Shown one piece after another: positions 20,291-31,050 of a stretch of DNA of 64,000 bases. Below the pieces are notes generated by a model. That model was not told the origin of the DNA. It did not search any database and saw nothing but the letters and a program-made list of their open reading frames with translations. Source of the stretch: Proteles cristata cristata (lineage: Eukaryota > Chordata > Mammalia > Carnivora > Hyaenidae); NCBI GenBank assembly GCA_017311185.1, contig JAESUZ010002701.1, positions 496,001-560,000 of the forward strand, read 5' to 3'. The translations under genes were made by a program, and so were the position numbers. How positions within the stretch are numbered: the first letter of the stretch is position 1; each line of letters begins with the position of its first letter.

Positions 20291-21688
20291 AATTTACACC
20301 CAAGTTAGTTAGCATATAGTGCACTCATGATTTCAAGAGTAGAATCCAGTGATTCACCCACTACATATAACACCCAGTGCTCATCTTGACAAGTGTTAAT
20401 GCCCCTTGTCTGTTTAGCTCATTCCCCCACCCCAAACCCTCCAGCATCCTTCAGCTTGTTCTTTGACTTTAAGAGTCTCTTATGTTTTGTCCCCCTTCCT
20501 GTTGTGATATTATTTTTGCTTCCCTTCCCTTATGTTCATCTCTTTTGTATCTTAAATTCCACATATGAGTGAAGTCATGTGATATTTGTCTGTCTCTGAC
20601 CAATTTTGCTTACCATGATACTCTCTAGTTTCATCCATGTAGCTGCAAATGGTAAGATTTTATTTTTCGATTGTCAAGTAATACTCCATCGTATATCTAT
20701 ATACCACTTCACCATCCATGTCAAAGGACATTTGGGTTCTTTCCATACTTGTGCTATTTGTCAATAGTGCTCCTCATAAACATTGGGGTGCATGTGCCCC
20801 TTTGAAACAGCACACCAGTACCTTAGTAGTGCAATTTCTGGGTCATAAGGTAGTTCTTTTTTTAATTTTTTGAGGACCCTCCATACTGCTTTCCAGAATG
20901 GCTGCACTGCTTTGCATTCCTACCCAATAGTGCAAAAGAGTTCCTCTTTCTTCCCCACATCTTCCCCAACATCTCTCATTGCCTGAGTTGTTCATTTGAG
21001 CCGTTCTGACAGATGTGAAGTGTATCTTACCGTGGTTTTGAGTTGTATTTCCCTGATGATGAGTGATGTTGAGCATCGTTTCATGTGTCTATTAGCCATC
21101 TGAATGGCTTCTTTGGAAAAGAGTCTATTTGTGTCTTTTGTCCATTTCTTCACTGGACTATTTGGTTTTGGGGCGTTGAGTTTGATAAGTTCTTTATAGA
21201 TTTTGGATACTAACCCTTTGTCTGATATGTCACTTGCAAACATTCTGCTGGTTGCCTTTTAGTTTCGTGGATTGTTTCCTTCACCACTGTACAGAAGCTT
21301 TTTATCTTGATGAGATCCCAGTAGTTCATTTTTGCTTTTATTTCTCTTGGCTCCAGAGACGTGTTGAGGAAGAAGTTGCTGGGGCCGAGGTCAAAGAGGT
21401 TTTTGCCTGCTTTCTCCTCGAGGATTTTGATGGCTCCCTGTCTTATGTTTAGGTCTTTCATCCATTTTGAGTTTATTTTTGTGTGTGGTGTAAGAAAGTG
21501 GTCCTATGTTCATTCTTCTGCACACTGCTGTCCAGTTTTCCCAACACCATTTGCTAAGAGACTCTTCATTCCATTGGATATTCTTTCCTGCTTTGTTGAA
21601 AATTAGTTGGCCATACATTTGTGGGTCCATTTTGGGGTTCTCTATTGTGTTCCATTGATCTGAGTGTCTGTTTTGGATCCTTTCCTTT
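20291..21688 (-). mobile_element. carnivore L1, antisense: 3' UTR and ORF2 C-terminal half
   Basis: CAAGTTAGTTAGCATATAGT and ATAACACCCAGTGCTCATCT are the carnivore L1 3' UTR. The minus strand then encodes ORF2 pieces such as [44 protein letters not shown] and NAGKNIQW-like blocks in several broken frames. At about 21688 the ORF2 sequence jumps over the reverse-transcriptase core (next entry). Confidence 0.93.
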
Positions 21689-22738
21689 ATCTTTTTGATC
21701 AAACTGGCTAGGGGTGTATCAATTTTGTTAATTCTTTCAAAGAACCAGCTCCTGGTTTCATTGACCTGTTCTACTTTTTTTCATTTTGATAGCATTGATT
21801 TCTGCTCTAATTTTTATTATTTCCCATCTTCTTCTGGGCTTGGGTTTTATTTGCTGGTGGTTTATTTTTTTCCATCTAATTAAGGTGTAAGGTTATGTTG
21901 TGTTTCTGAGACCTTTCTTCCTTCTTTCTGAAGGCCCGGATTGCTATATACTTCCTCTTATGACCACCTTTGCTGCGTCTTAGAGGTTTTCGGTTGTGAT
22001 GTTATCATTTACGTTGGATTCCATGTACTTTTTAATTTCATCTTTAACTTCTTGGTTAACCCACTCTTTCTTTAGTACGATGCTCCTTAATCTATCTCCA
22101 AGGATTCATTGTCTTTCCAAATTTTTTATTGTGATCGATTTCGATTTTCCTAGCATTGTGGTCTGAAAATATGCTGAATACGATCTCAATCTTTTTGTTC
22201 TTGTTGAGGGCTGATTTAGGTCCCAGTATATGATCTATTCTGGAGAACGGTTCCATGTGCCCTGGAGAAGAATGTGTGTTCTGCTGCTTGAGGACAAAAT
22301 GCTCTGAATATATCTGCTAAGTCCATCCAGTCCAGTGTGTCATTCAAAGCCATTGTTTCCTTGGTGACTTTCTGTTTAGATGATGTGCCCATTTCTGTAA
22401 GTGGGGTGTTGAAGTTCCCTACTATTGTAGTATTATTATCAATGACTTTCTTTATGTTTGTGACTAACTGATTTATATATTTGGGTTTTCCAGGTTGGAG
22501 GCATAAATGTTTGCAATTGTTAGATCTTCTTGGTGTACAGGCCCCTTAATTTTGATATAACGCCCTTCTTCATCTCTTGTTATAGTCTTTATTTCAAAAT
22601 CTAGGTTGTGTGTTTTAAGTATGGCTACTGTGGCTTTCTTTTGATAGTCATTAGCACGATAGATAGTTCTTAACCCTCTTTCTTTAAATGTGAAGGTGGC
22701 TCTAGGTCTAAAATGGGTCTCTTGTAAACAGCATATAG
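21689..22738 (-). mobile_element. same L1: ORF2 linker and endonuclease-side region after internal deletion
   Basis: From GATCAAACTGGCTAGGGGTG onward the sequence matches ORF2 upstream of the RT core, then continues through the endonuclease-linker side (GGTCTGAAAATATGCTGAAT, CCCAGTATATGATCTATTCT, AAATGGGTCTCTTGTAAACA). Compared with the L1 at 53.6-57.0 kb, about 1.5 kb covering the RT catalytic core is absent at 21688. Confidence 0.88.
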
Positions 22739-23478
22739 GGAGGGTCTTGCCGGGCAGTGGGTGGGTGCCTGCTTGACCCAGAAAAAGTTTGTGCCATCAC
22801 ACAGCATCAGAGGTTCAGAGATTATGGCAAAACACAGCATACAGCCAGTGCCGGGTCTCACCGCACCCTTGCGTTTTTGTTCCAATACCAACAATCATCT
22901 ATTCCCCAGGTTCTGCTGGGAACTTGGCCTGTAGGGAAGCAGTACAGCCTCTACCAAATGCCTTCCTAACAGGGTAGCAGGGGAACCTCTCCTCCCCATG
23001 TGGCCTGTGGACCCCTCAGACCCCGCTGACTGCTCGCGGAGATTCAATCTTCCCACTAGGTACTGAGCTGTGAAAGAAATTTCCGACTCTGCTCTCCCCT
23101 GTTTATAGAGTCCTAATGGCATTGAACCCTCTCCTTCCCCCCTTTCTCCCTTTCTTGTTCAGTCTCTTGTGGGTGTTTCCACTCTTTCTCCTTCTCTCCA
23201 GATACTCTCAGCAGGATTACTTTGCCTGGACTCTCTCTCCTTTATCTGTCCTTTGCAGAAAGAGCTTCCTACCCTCCATACTTCTCTCGCCTCCAATTCA
23301 CCTCTCTGCACCATGTACCTGCTGAGTTCTGTGGCTTAAGTTATGCATACTGTTGTCTTGATCCTCAGATAAATTTCCAGCTGTGCAAACAGTTTGGTGC
23401 TAACCTAGCTGCATTTCAGGAATGAGAGAAACTGAGAACTTCCATGCTGCTCTTCCATCTTGGCCCCTTCTGGGAAAC
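22739..23478 (-). mobile_element. probable L1 5' UTR of the same element, antisense
   Basis: Composition changes abruptly to GC-richer, stop-rich sequence. The right end reads CATGCTGCTCTTCCATCTTG then GCCCC, the reverse complement of a typical L1 5' start (GGGGCCAAGATGG...). ORF1 and the start of ORF2 are missing between this block and the previous one. Assignment is by position and the terminal motif. Confidence 0.68.
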
Positions 23479-24486
23479 GTGTTCGATAATTTTTGTCTTC
23501 TTCTCCCCTAAGAAAATTAATCTCCCCCTCCCCCCAACATCCACTTCCTCCATCAACACACTTACTCTAATATACTGCTTACAGGAGCTCAACTGGTTTT
23601 CTTCTCCAGTGTGTGTTCTGTGGTTTTCTGGAAAGTGGAAGCCAATGTAATTTGGGGCCTGGCACACCATGTGCATAACGAATAGGGACAGAGGAAAAAG
23701 GAGAGAGTAAAGAGACAGCACACAAGAGAAAAGGAGAAAAAGGCAAGAGGAAGGAGGGAATTTTGGAAGAAAACTGCTTAACTGTACTGTCACCATTTTT
23801 CTTTCCCAAACTGCTCCCTTTCCATTCTGCTTGTCACATTAGAGATGTCCAAAAAATAGCATCTGTTTAGGCAGATGTGTTAGAAACACATTGTATACAA
23901 ATTATCAGATTTAATTTTAAACTGTGGAGCAATGCTGTGAGGTAGGTATTATAAGAAAAGTCAATATTATTTGCTTTATAAGGAGAAACAAAATCTCACA
24001 GCATTTCACACAGATTGCCAATTCTGTCCTGCTAGATTCTACAGACTTCTCCAGTTTCTGTTCCATCTCACCTACTTCGGGACCCCCACCAAGACAGCTC
24101 TGGTTCACCGTGTTTTTGAGGTTTTGAGCAAACATTAGAAAATGGGGAATTAGCCCTTATCCAAATATTGCTTCCTAGCTTTCATGATGCTTAATGCAGG
24201 TACCCTCTTTCCATCTAGATAACAAACTATTCAGTTATGCCATATTCCCAAGTATACAAACAAAAACTGAAAAGTAATTTAACAGCTATTCTTGGACACT
24301 TGAACCAGAAACAAATGTCACTTAAGTAGGTTCTGTTTTGAATGTTTAACACTGACTTTCTAGGGAATTTCCCAGGGATTTCAAAGTTTGGTGAGTGTTT
24401 ATCCCTACCTTGGGTGTGTATCAACTTCTGTCTTCATTTGTTAAAACCTAAAATGTATTTAATCTCTGTACCAATACAGTCTTTTA
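23479..24486. other. mostly unassigned, possible MIR trace
   Basis: Purine-rich stretch at 23680-23760, otherwise unremarkable. Around 23900-24050, GCAATGCTGTGAGGTAGGTA, then TTATAAG and CATTTCACACAGATTGCC, could be an antisense MIR/L2 scrap, but the match is weak. Confidence 0.4.
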
Positions 24487-24496
24487 CAGTTGCTCC

Positions 24497-24721
24497 CTTT
24501 TAATTTTTATTTTTAAAATCTTTTTAAGTTTATCCATTTTGAGAAAGACTGAGAGAGTGAGCGGGGGAGGGACAAAGAGAGAGGAAGAGAGAGAGTCCCA
24601 AGTTGAGAGTGCACTGACAGTGTAGAGCTCAATGTGGGGCTTGAATTCACAAACCATGAGATCAAGACCTGAGCCGAACCCAAGAGTCAGATGCTTAACT
24701 AACTGAGCCACCCAGGCACCT
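24497..24721 (-). repeat. CAN-SINE, antisense
   Basis: TTTAAGTTTATCCATTTTGA, AGCGGGGGAGGGACAAAGAG, then AACTGAGCCACCCAGGCACC. Flanks CAGTTGCTCCCTTTT (24487-24501) and CAGTTGTTTTCACTTT (24722-24737) suggest a degraded duplication. Confidence 0.92.
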
Positions 24722-24784
24722 CAGTTGTTTTCACTTTAAATGTATATTCTCCTTGGCTATCAGAATATTATTTCCATAATTATT

Positions 24785-25135
24785 TCTGCAACACCCCCTT
24801 CCTTAAATCACCTCAATGGCAACCTGGTGCCTAAGGGATAGTTTAAATTCTTTGGTTCAATGTCCATGGAATTTGCCGTTCTCACAATATTCAGTCTGGT
24901 TTCTTGTTTCTCTGTCTTCTTCCTGTGTCCAAGATACTTTTTCTTTACTTTGCAAACTTTTCCTGTCCTTTCAGATCAAACTCAAGGGTCCCATCCATTC
25001 CAAAGTCTTCTCTGGACAAATTGTTTCCTGGACTTAGACCTTTATGCCTTTATCATTCATCATTTTTCCCCATAAAGATTAACAGTCTACTTGGCACATC
25101 ACCAGTGCTCAATAACTATATGGAGAATAAATGAA
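24785..25135 (+). repeat. L2 3' region, sense
   Basis: CCTCAATGGCAACCTGGTGC, CTAAGGGATAGTTTAAATTC and TTTGGTTCAATGTCCATGG match L2 (CAGTGGCTCCCCATTGCCTA, CAGGATAAAGTCCAAACTCC). CTTTCAGATCAAACTCAAGG, GTCTTCTCTGGAC and CACCAGTGCTCAATAACTAT give the later blocks in order. Confidence 0.85.
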
Positions 25136-26411
25136 GAAGTTAACTAATCCATGAGTTAACCAACTAATTAGAACATTTCTTCCCTTCTCTATGTCTTATT
25201 TTTATTGTCTGTGGAATAAGATCATTGTTCAGAATATGCTCTGAGGCCTTTGTTTGTGTTGATGTTCTAAGTGTCTACATTACTAATGAGTCAGTGTGGC
25301 CTATGTAGTGTAATGGACTGTTCCCAACCCAGGTTACAAAATAAAGTTTACCAAGGTCAAGTAATTTGGGGAAAGGTGGCACCCTTTTCCCCCAATGTCT
25401 CCTTGGACATGCACATTAGTGTAGGACAGACTCACAATACCAATATATGTTTAACTTCCTTGAACTCCTCAATTTCAAAATCTGTTGAAGTGTGTAATAA
25501 ATTGTGTGGGTTGTTTCACATTGCCTACATTAATGTCTCAAAGTCAAGCCAAAGATTTCCTACGTTAAGGTAAAACAAAGAGAATCCAGCTAAGTTGCAT
25601 TTAAGGTTTCAGATGGGGGAGAAAATGAGTGGAACAGATTCTGTGCCCTTGTAGGAAGGAGCCTACTACCACTGGCTCAGGGGCCATTTTTTCCACTAAG
25701 TAATTACACAATGCAGTCAGGGAAATAGGATTGACCATCAGGAAGAATAGAAGAAGGAATGAGGGAAGAGAGAAAGAAGTTAAGAACTTAGTAGACGTCA
25801 TCCAGCTATTAATTGGGGAGACTGGGATTGGAGGCTGACCTTTATATTCTGTTTCATTTATACAGAGGTTATTTTTAAATTTCATATTGCATCTCATATT
25901 TTAACAAAGTTCTAATGTGACCTTGGATTTTAAAGTAACTTAACTGCATGTGGTATAACTCTTTAAAATTTAAAGAACTGTACTTAGAAGAACCATGCTG
26001 GTACTTTTCAATTTCTCAGAATGTTCCTTTAGGTGTAAGGACATTTTTAAAAACCATGTAATTACCAATCACAGAAGAAAATGTGACAACCAAACACTTT
26101 AACAATATAAAGCTTCATCATAATCTGCTTCCGATATTGAAACCGATGGTAATTATATTAAAGATTTTGATGAAATTAAGACTGATTACAAACCCAGCAT
26201 TTAAACAAAATGCTTGTTGGAGATTACTTAGACTAGAATTATTTTTTCTGTGTAATTTTTTTAAAATACAACATACTTGAAAATGCAGGTTTTGGGGGGA
26301 AGTTTTATTTATTTGTTTATTTCTTAATATAATTAATTGAATCAAGCTTAGATTTTAATGGTAGGGTCAATATTAAAGATGAGATTATATTTTTATTTTC
26401 CATTGAAGGCC
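25136..26411. other. unassigned AT-rich sequence
   Basis: 1.3 kb with no recognisable repeat or exon. A TTTATTTATTTGTTTATTTC run occurs near 26305 without an attached SINE body. Confidence 0.4.
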
Positions 26412-26604
26412 AACCTCATTTAAAAATTTATTATTGATGTATAGTTGACATACAATGCTACATTAATTTCAGCACGACATAGTGATTTGACAATTCTATA
26501 CATAACTCAGTGCTCACCAGGAAGAGTGTAGTCCCTATTTATCACCATTCAATGCTGTTACAATGTTACTGGCTATAATTCCTATTCTGTACTTCTTCTC
26601 TTTG
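26412..26604 (-). mobile_element. L1 3' UTR, antisense, left of SINE
   Basis: TTTATTATTGATGTATAGTT, GACATACAATGCTACATTAA, TTTCAGCACGACATAGTGAT and ACTCAGTGCTCACCAGGAAG are antisense L1 3' UTR blocks. Confidence 0.85.
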
Positions 26605-26802
26605 TGACTTATTTTATTTTTTAGGTTTATTTATTTGTTTTTAAGGTGTGGGGGAGTGACGGAGACAGACAGAGAAAATCCCAAGCAGGCCCCACAATCA
26701 GCACGGATTCCAACATAGGGCTTAATCTCACAACCGTGAGATCATGACCTGAGCCAAAATCAAAAGTCAGACACTTAACCAATGGGGCCACCCAGGCACC
26801 CC
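26605..26802 (-). repeat. CAN-SINE, antisense, nested in L1
   Basis: GGTTTATTTATTTGTTTTTA, CAAGCAGGCCCCACAATCAG, GTGAGATCATGACCTGAGCC, CAATGGGGCCACCCAGGCAC. TTATTTTATT-rich flanks on both sides fit a duplicated target but are low complexity. Confidence 0.93.
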
Positions 26803-26950
26803 ATTCCATTTTTATTTTATGATTGGAAGTTTGAACCTCTCAATCCTCTTCATCTATTTTGCTCATCTCCCACCCACCTCTTTTCTGGCAACTTCCAGTT
26901 TGTTCTCTGCACTTAAGAATCTATTTGTTTTTTGTTTGTTCATTTATTTC
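26803..26950 (-). mobile_element. L1 3' UTR, antisense, right of SINE, up to inversion
   Basis: CCTCTTTTCTGGCAACTTCC, AGTTTGTTCTCTGCACTTAA and GAATCTATTTGTTTTTTG are the next antisense 3' UTR blocks. The element then flips strand at about 26950. Confidence 0.82.
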
Positions 26951-27290
26951 ATTAAAATAGAAATACCATATGATCCAGTAATTCCACTACTGGGAATTTA
27001 CTCAAAGAAATAAAAAACAGTACTTTGAAAAGATATATGCACCCCATGTTTACTGCAGCATTATTGCATTATTGACAGTACTAAGATGGATAAATATATG
27101 ATACACACACACACACACACAGTGGATATATATACTTATATACTTATACTTACCCATACAAAAGAATGAGATTTTGCCATTTGTGACAACATGGATGGAC
27201 CTAGAGGGCATTATGCTAAGTGAAGTAAATCAGACAGAGAAAGACAAATACCATATGATTTCACTTATACATAGGATGTAAAATCTCACT
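26951..27290 (+). mobile_element. inverted 5' segment of the same L1 (ORF2 C-terminus, sense)
   Basis: The plus strand encodes the IEIPYDPVIPLLGIYSKK motif of ORF2. Recognisable DNA continues through CCATGTTTACTGCAGCATTA, CATGGATGGACCTAGAGGGC, ATTATGCTAAGTGAAGTAAA and ATATGATTTCACTTATACAT. Its end meets, in element coordinates, the point where the antisense half stops, as twin priming predicts. An (AC)10 run sits at 27101-27121. Confidence 0.88.
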
Positions 27291-28497
27291 TAGAAGTAAT
27301 ATGTAAAAAGAAATAACAGTGTACTTGTAATTAAAGGCCGGATTCAGTTTACTGCCTTTTGGGACAAGTAAATAATCTCTTCTGGTTTTTGATTCCTTCG
27401 TGCAAGACATTTCTGTCGCTCTGCCAGATATGGCTCAGCCTCCACCTGTGAGCTTACTGGACCATGACTCACACAGAGGGGAGATGCAGCCACTTTGCAG
27501 AAGCCAAGAGAGTGAAAGAAAGCAGGGCAGAGGAAGGGCTGGGGACGTCCCCAGCTTCTCCTTTTCTCTTCTTTAGGATCCTGACAAGGCAATGGATAAA
27601 GAAACCCAGAGAAGTTTTGGCAGAGTGGAAGATAGAACTGAGACTGAATTCATAAAGGGACAGCACACACATCTAATATTATAAAATTATTGTTTAGATC
27701 AAGATGTATTCATAATAATAATAAGCATCTTCCCTAGAACTTATACTTTACAATCATCTTGATCACTTAAGTATCTTGGTAAATCTATGAAGTCATTGTC
27801 ATTAACAAGGAAACAAGTGTTATGAGATGAGAATCAGTCCATTTACACAAAATTATACAGAAGAAGGAAGTCTAGAATTTCAATATATATAATATGTATA
27901 TAATCTTGTTGCATATCTGTATCTATATATATTTGCTTAGCATTTTATACCGTCCTACATCATTTACTCATTTCAACCATTTATGCATATTGCTTGCTTT
28001 TAAAAATGTTTGTCTACATGTATGAAAATAAAATATATGCTCCTCTATGAAAGGGCTTGGCAACCAATAAGCAATTCCAATAACTTTAAATTATCCTGTT
28101 AATGTTTTAAAATAATTAAACCCGCTGACCTTTAGAACCAGAGAGTTCTTTGCTAAGAAATTTAACTGACTGTTAACCTCATTGGTAAAATCACTTCCTG
28201 GCATTATATCATTCATTTTTGGCAAAATCTTACTAGCACTGTGTTTGCCTGAACCCCAATTCATTATTATTTCCACTGCCTAATAAGCCACCATGTGTGC
28301 CTATCTGCCACTTACTGAGACATTTATTAGTGAAGGTTCTGCTTAATCCCTATATGTCCTGCCAGACTATGCACCCTAGTGATAGTCACAGTAATGATAG
28401 CACAGATGGTATTGATTGTTTGCATATTTGAAATCTCGGTAGATAAAAATACCTCCTAATTTAACATGTTTAGAGGGATGGCAATTTGAGCATTTTA
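27291..28497. other. mostly unassigned sequence
   Basis: No repeat consensus or exon recognised over 1.2 kb. It includes an 18-bp perfect palindrome centred on GGGACGTCCC at 27538-27555 and a TA-rich run at 27880-27945. Confidence 0.42.
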
Positions 28498-28510
28498 TAT
28501 TGGTTAAATG

Positions 28511-28703
28511 TTTTATTTTAAGTTTATTTATTTATTTTGAGAGAGAGGGAAAGCATGAGTTTGGGAGGGGCAGAGAGAAAGAGAGGGAGGAAGAGGCCCA
28601 AGCAGGCTTCACACTGTTAGCACAGAGGCTGATGCCGGGCTCAGCCCCAGGAACTGTGAGATCATGACCTGAGCCGAAAGTGACTGAGCCACCCAGGTGC
28701 CCC
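28511..28703 (-). repeat. CAN-SINE, antisense
   Basis: TTTAAGTTTATTTATTTATT, GGGGCAGAGAGAAAGAGAGG, CACTGTTAGCACAGAGGCTG, GTGACTGAGCCACCCAGGTG. Target duplication TATTGGTTAAATG (28498-28510) against TATTGTTTGAATA (28704-28716). A short deletion removed the TTAACC part of the head. Confidence 0.94.
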
Positions 28704-28759
28704 TATTGTTTGAATACTTTAAAAGATCCCTTCCCTTGGCTATATTTCTTTATCCTCAT

Positions 28760-28890
28760 GTCTATTCTGGGAGACACATAGCGAAGCTAATATCATCCCT
28801 TTTTGCCTATGATGAAAATGGTCATAAAATTTAAAAGATTTTCCAGTGATAATATAACAAGTATAGAGCATAGCAAGGTCTTTTGACATG
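28760..28890 (-). repeat. possible MIR scrap, antisense
   Basis: ATATCATCCCTTTTTGCCTA, TGATGAAAATGGTCATAAAA, then CATAGCAAGGTCTTTTGACA loosely follows the antisense MIR order (TTATCCCCATTTTACAGATG, GGTTAAGTAACTTGCCCAAG). Weak. Confidence 0.33.
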
Positions 28891-28949
28891 ATTAGCAGGT
28901 TTTTGGTTTTCCTTTCTGGAGGTAATTAGGTACACAAATCAGGGATTTA

Positions 28950-29547
28950 AGAAGGTTTTCTTATAAATTTCAAACTTAGTCATGGCTTCAGAGATAACGG
29001 ACTAAATTTAACATGGAAAAAAATTGTTGGTCTTTCCCACATATTTACCACTTCCAGTGCTATTTATTCTTTGATGTAGGTCTTTCCTACCTGGTACCCA
29101 TTTTCTTCTGCCCGAAGAGTTACCTGTAACGTTTTTATACTGCAAGTCTGTCAAGAATGAATTAACGTCTTTAAAAAAAGTCTTTGTCTTCCTTCACTTT
29201 AATGCATGTTTTTCCTGTGTACAAAATTCTGGCTTGGCGGTCTTTTCCTCCCAGCGCCTTAAATATGTCTTTGTCTTCAGACTTGTAGAGTTTCTGACAA
29301 TCTTGCAAAAAAAAATTATATTCTTTTTCCTCTCTAAATAATATATCTTCATTCACTCAGACCCTCTTCTAAGATATTTTTCATTATCACTCGTATTTTA
29401 GACACTTTTTACATGATATTTCTTGTTTTACAACTTTTTGGAGTTTATTCTGTGTATGTTTAATTTAACATCATGCATGTGCACATTTGTAGCCTAATCA
29501 TTTTAAAACTGTGGCCATTTTTCCTTGAAAGATATTTCTCTGTGCAT
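28950..29547 (-). repeat. old L1 5'-side sequence, antisense, part 1
   Basis: CCACTTCCAGTGCTATTTAT, GGTACCCATTTTCTTCTGCC, TGTACAAAATTCTGGCTTGG and CTTGTAGAGTTTCTGACAAT match the antisense order of an old L1M 5'-UTR/ORF1-side region (CCAGTGCTCTTTATTCC, CTTTTCCTTCTGCC, ATAGAATTCTAGGTTGAC, GCATAGTTTCTGACGAG). Confidence 0.7.
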
Positions 29548-29777
29548 CTTTTAAAAATTTTTTTAAGTATATTTATTTACTTTGAGAAGGGGAGAGACAA
29601 GGAGAGAGGGAGGGAATAGGGGAGGGTTAGAGAGAGAGAGGGAGATAGAGAATCCAACCAGGCTGAACACTGTTACTGCAGAGCTTGACATGGGGCTCAG
29701 TATCATGACTGTAAGATTATGACCTGAGCCAAAATTAAGAGTTGGACGCGTAACAAAATAAATCACCCAGGCACCCC
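29548..29777 (-). repeat. CAN-SINE, antisense, nested in old L1
   Basis: TTAAGTATATTTATTTACTT, two GGGAGGG blocks, CACTGTTACTGCAGAGCTTG, AATCACCCAGGCACCCC. The AACCGACTGAG part of the head has decayed to AACAAAATAAATC. Confidence 0.9.
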
Positions 29778-30299
29778 TCTTTTTTCTTTTTGTGACACAA
29801 GGTGTTCATATATCAAACCACTTGATATTATCTCCTGGGTTAGTGGAACTATTCATTTTCTGTTTATTATCTTTTCTCATTGAGTGTCAGCTTATTAACT
29901 TTTATTGCTTTGTCTTCAAGTTGATTAGTTTTCTTTTTCGGTCACTGATTAAGCCCATCCAGGATATTTTTTCATATTAGATCCTATATTTTTTTCATGT
30001 CTAAAAAGTTTTATTTATTCTCTTTATATATTTTATTTTTTCAATACCTTTAAGATTTTCATTATATCCTCCAAATATTTATAATATAATATGTATAAAA
30101 AAGATAGAACATAATTTTAATATAAAATGTATAAATATTAAAAACTTTTATACAATTTTTAAAAAATATATAAATCTAAACACCTATTAACTCAGTTGTA
30201 TCTGTTACTTTTATTTGTTTCAGTGGATGGATTTTTCAAATGCATGTGGGTCACATTCTTTCTTAAATACTATATGTTTATTTTTAATTTTATTTTTAT
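29778..30299 (-). repeat. old L1 5'-side sequence, antisense, part 2
   Basis: CCACTTGATATTATCTCCTG, TTGTCTTCAAGTTGATTAGT and TTAAGCCCATCCAGGATATT match antisense L1M blocks (CGCTTGATATTGTCCCACAG, GTCTTCAAGTTCACTAATC, TTAATCCCATCCAGTGTATT). Confidence 0.72.
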
Positions 30300-30500
30300 T
30301 AGTTTTTAAATGTTTATTTATTTTGAGAGAGAGAGAAAGTGAGCACACAGGGGAGGGGCAGAGAGAGAGAGAAAATCCCAAGCAGACTCTGCACTGTCAG
30401 CACAGAGCCTGATGTGGGGCTTGATCCTATGAACCCTGAGGTCATGACCTGGAATGAAATTGCATCCAATGCTTAACTGACTGAGCCATCCAGGTTCCCT
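30300..30500 (-). repeat. CAN-SINE, antisense, nested in old L1
   Basis: TTTAAATGTTTATTTATTTT, CACACAGGGGAGGGGCAGAG, TGCACTGTCAGCACAGAGCC, CTGACTGAGCCATCCAGGTT. Standard intermediate subfamily. Confidence 0.94.
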
Positions 30501-31050
30501 AGAACTAGATTTTTAAAAGATATTTTTTTGTGTCCTGTACCTGGTTGCATTACTTTAAAGAGTGTTGGCTTATGTTCTAATAGTCTTCTGAGGCTTCTTT
30601 CTAAAGCTTTTTAGGACAAGTCTATAGCAGTCTTACTTCTTATTACTCAGAATTTTATCCTTGCTACTGAAGTTGACTCTCCTTGGGTTTCTATGGGGGC
30701 CCAAGTACCCAGTCTCTGTCGTCTGGGGAGAACTAAAACAATCTCTTCCTCTGGGTGAATTCTAGAAACTGTTCTTTTTAATGTTCCCTTTGTAATCATT
30801 CTTTCTCCAGCAGCTAAATGCATTGACAAGCCTGCTGAAATTTCAGTCAACCACTTAAGAACCTTTTGTAAATTCCTGTTACTTTTTCTGTCAATCGTTT
30901 TCTCATCTCCAGTCTTCTGTCTTCATACACTCTTGCCCCTTTAATTCTGGGCATTTCTAACTCTCTTCTCCATAACTTTAGCAAAGCCGGGAGCTCTGGA
31001 TACTTCCTCTTTGGACAGCAGGCTGAGGAAGATACAGAAACAGAGTCGCA
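30501..31050 (-). repeat. old L1 5' UTR-like sequence, antisense, part 3
   Basis: ATTTTTTTGTGTCCTGTACC, CTTCTGAGGCTTCTTTCTAA, AGCTTTTTAGGACAAGTCTA and AGCAGTCTTACTTC fit the continuing antisense L1M 5' UTR (GGAGGCTTGTTTTAAAGCTT...GGTCTAGAGCAGCCTT). The right limit is uncertain. Confidence 0.55.
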
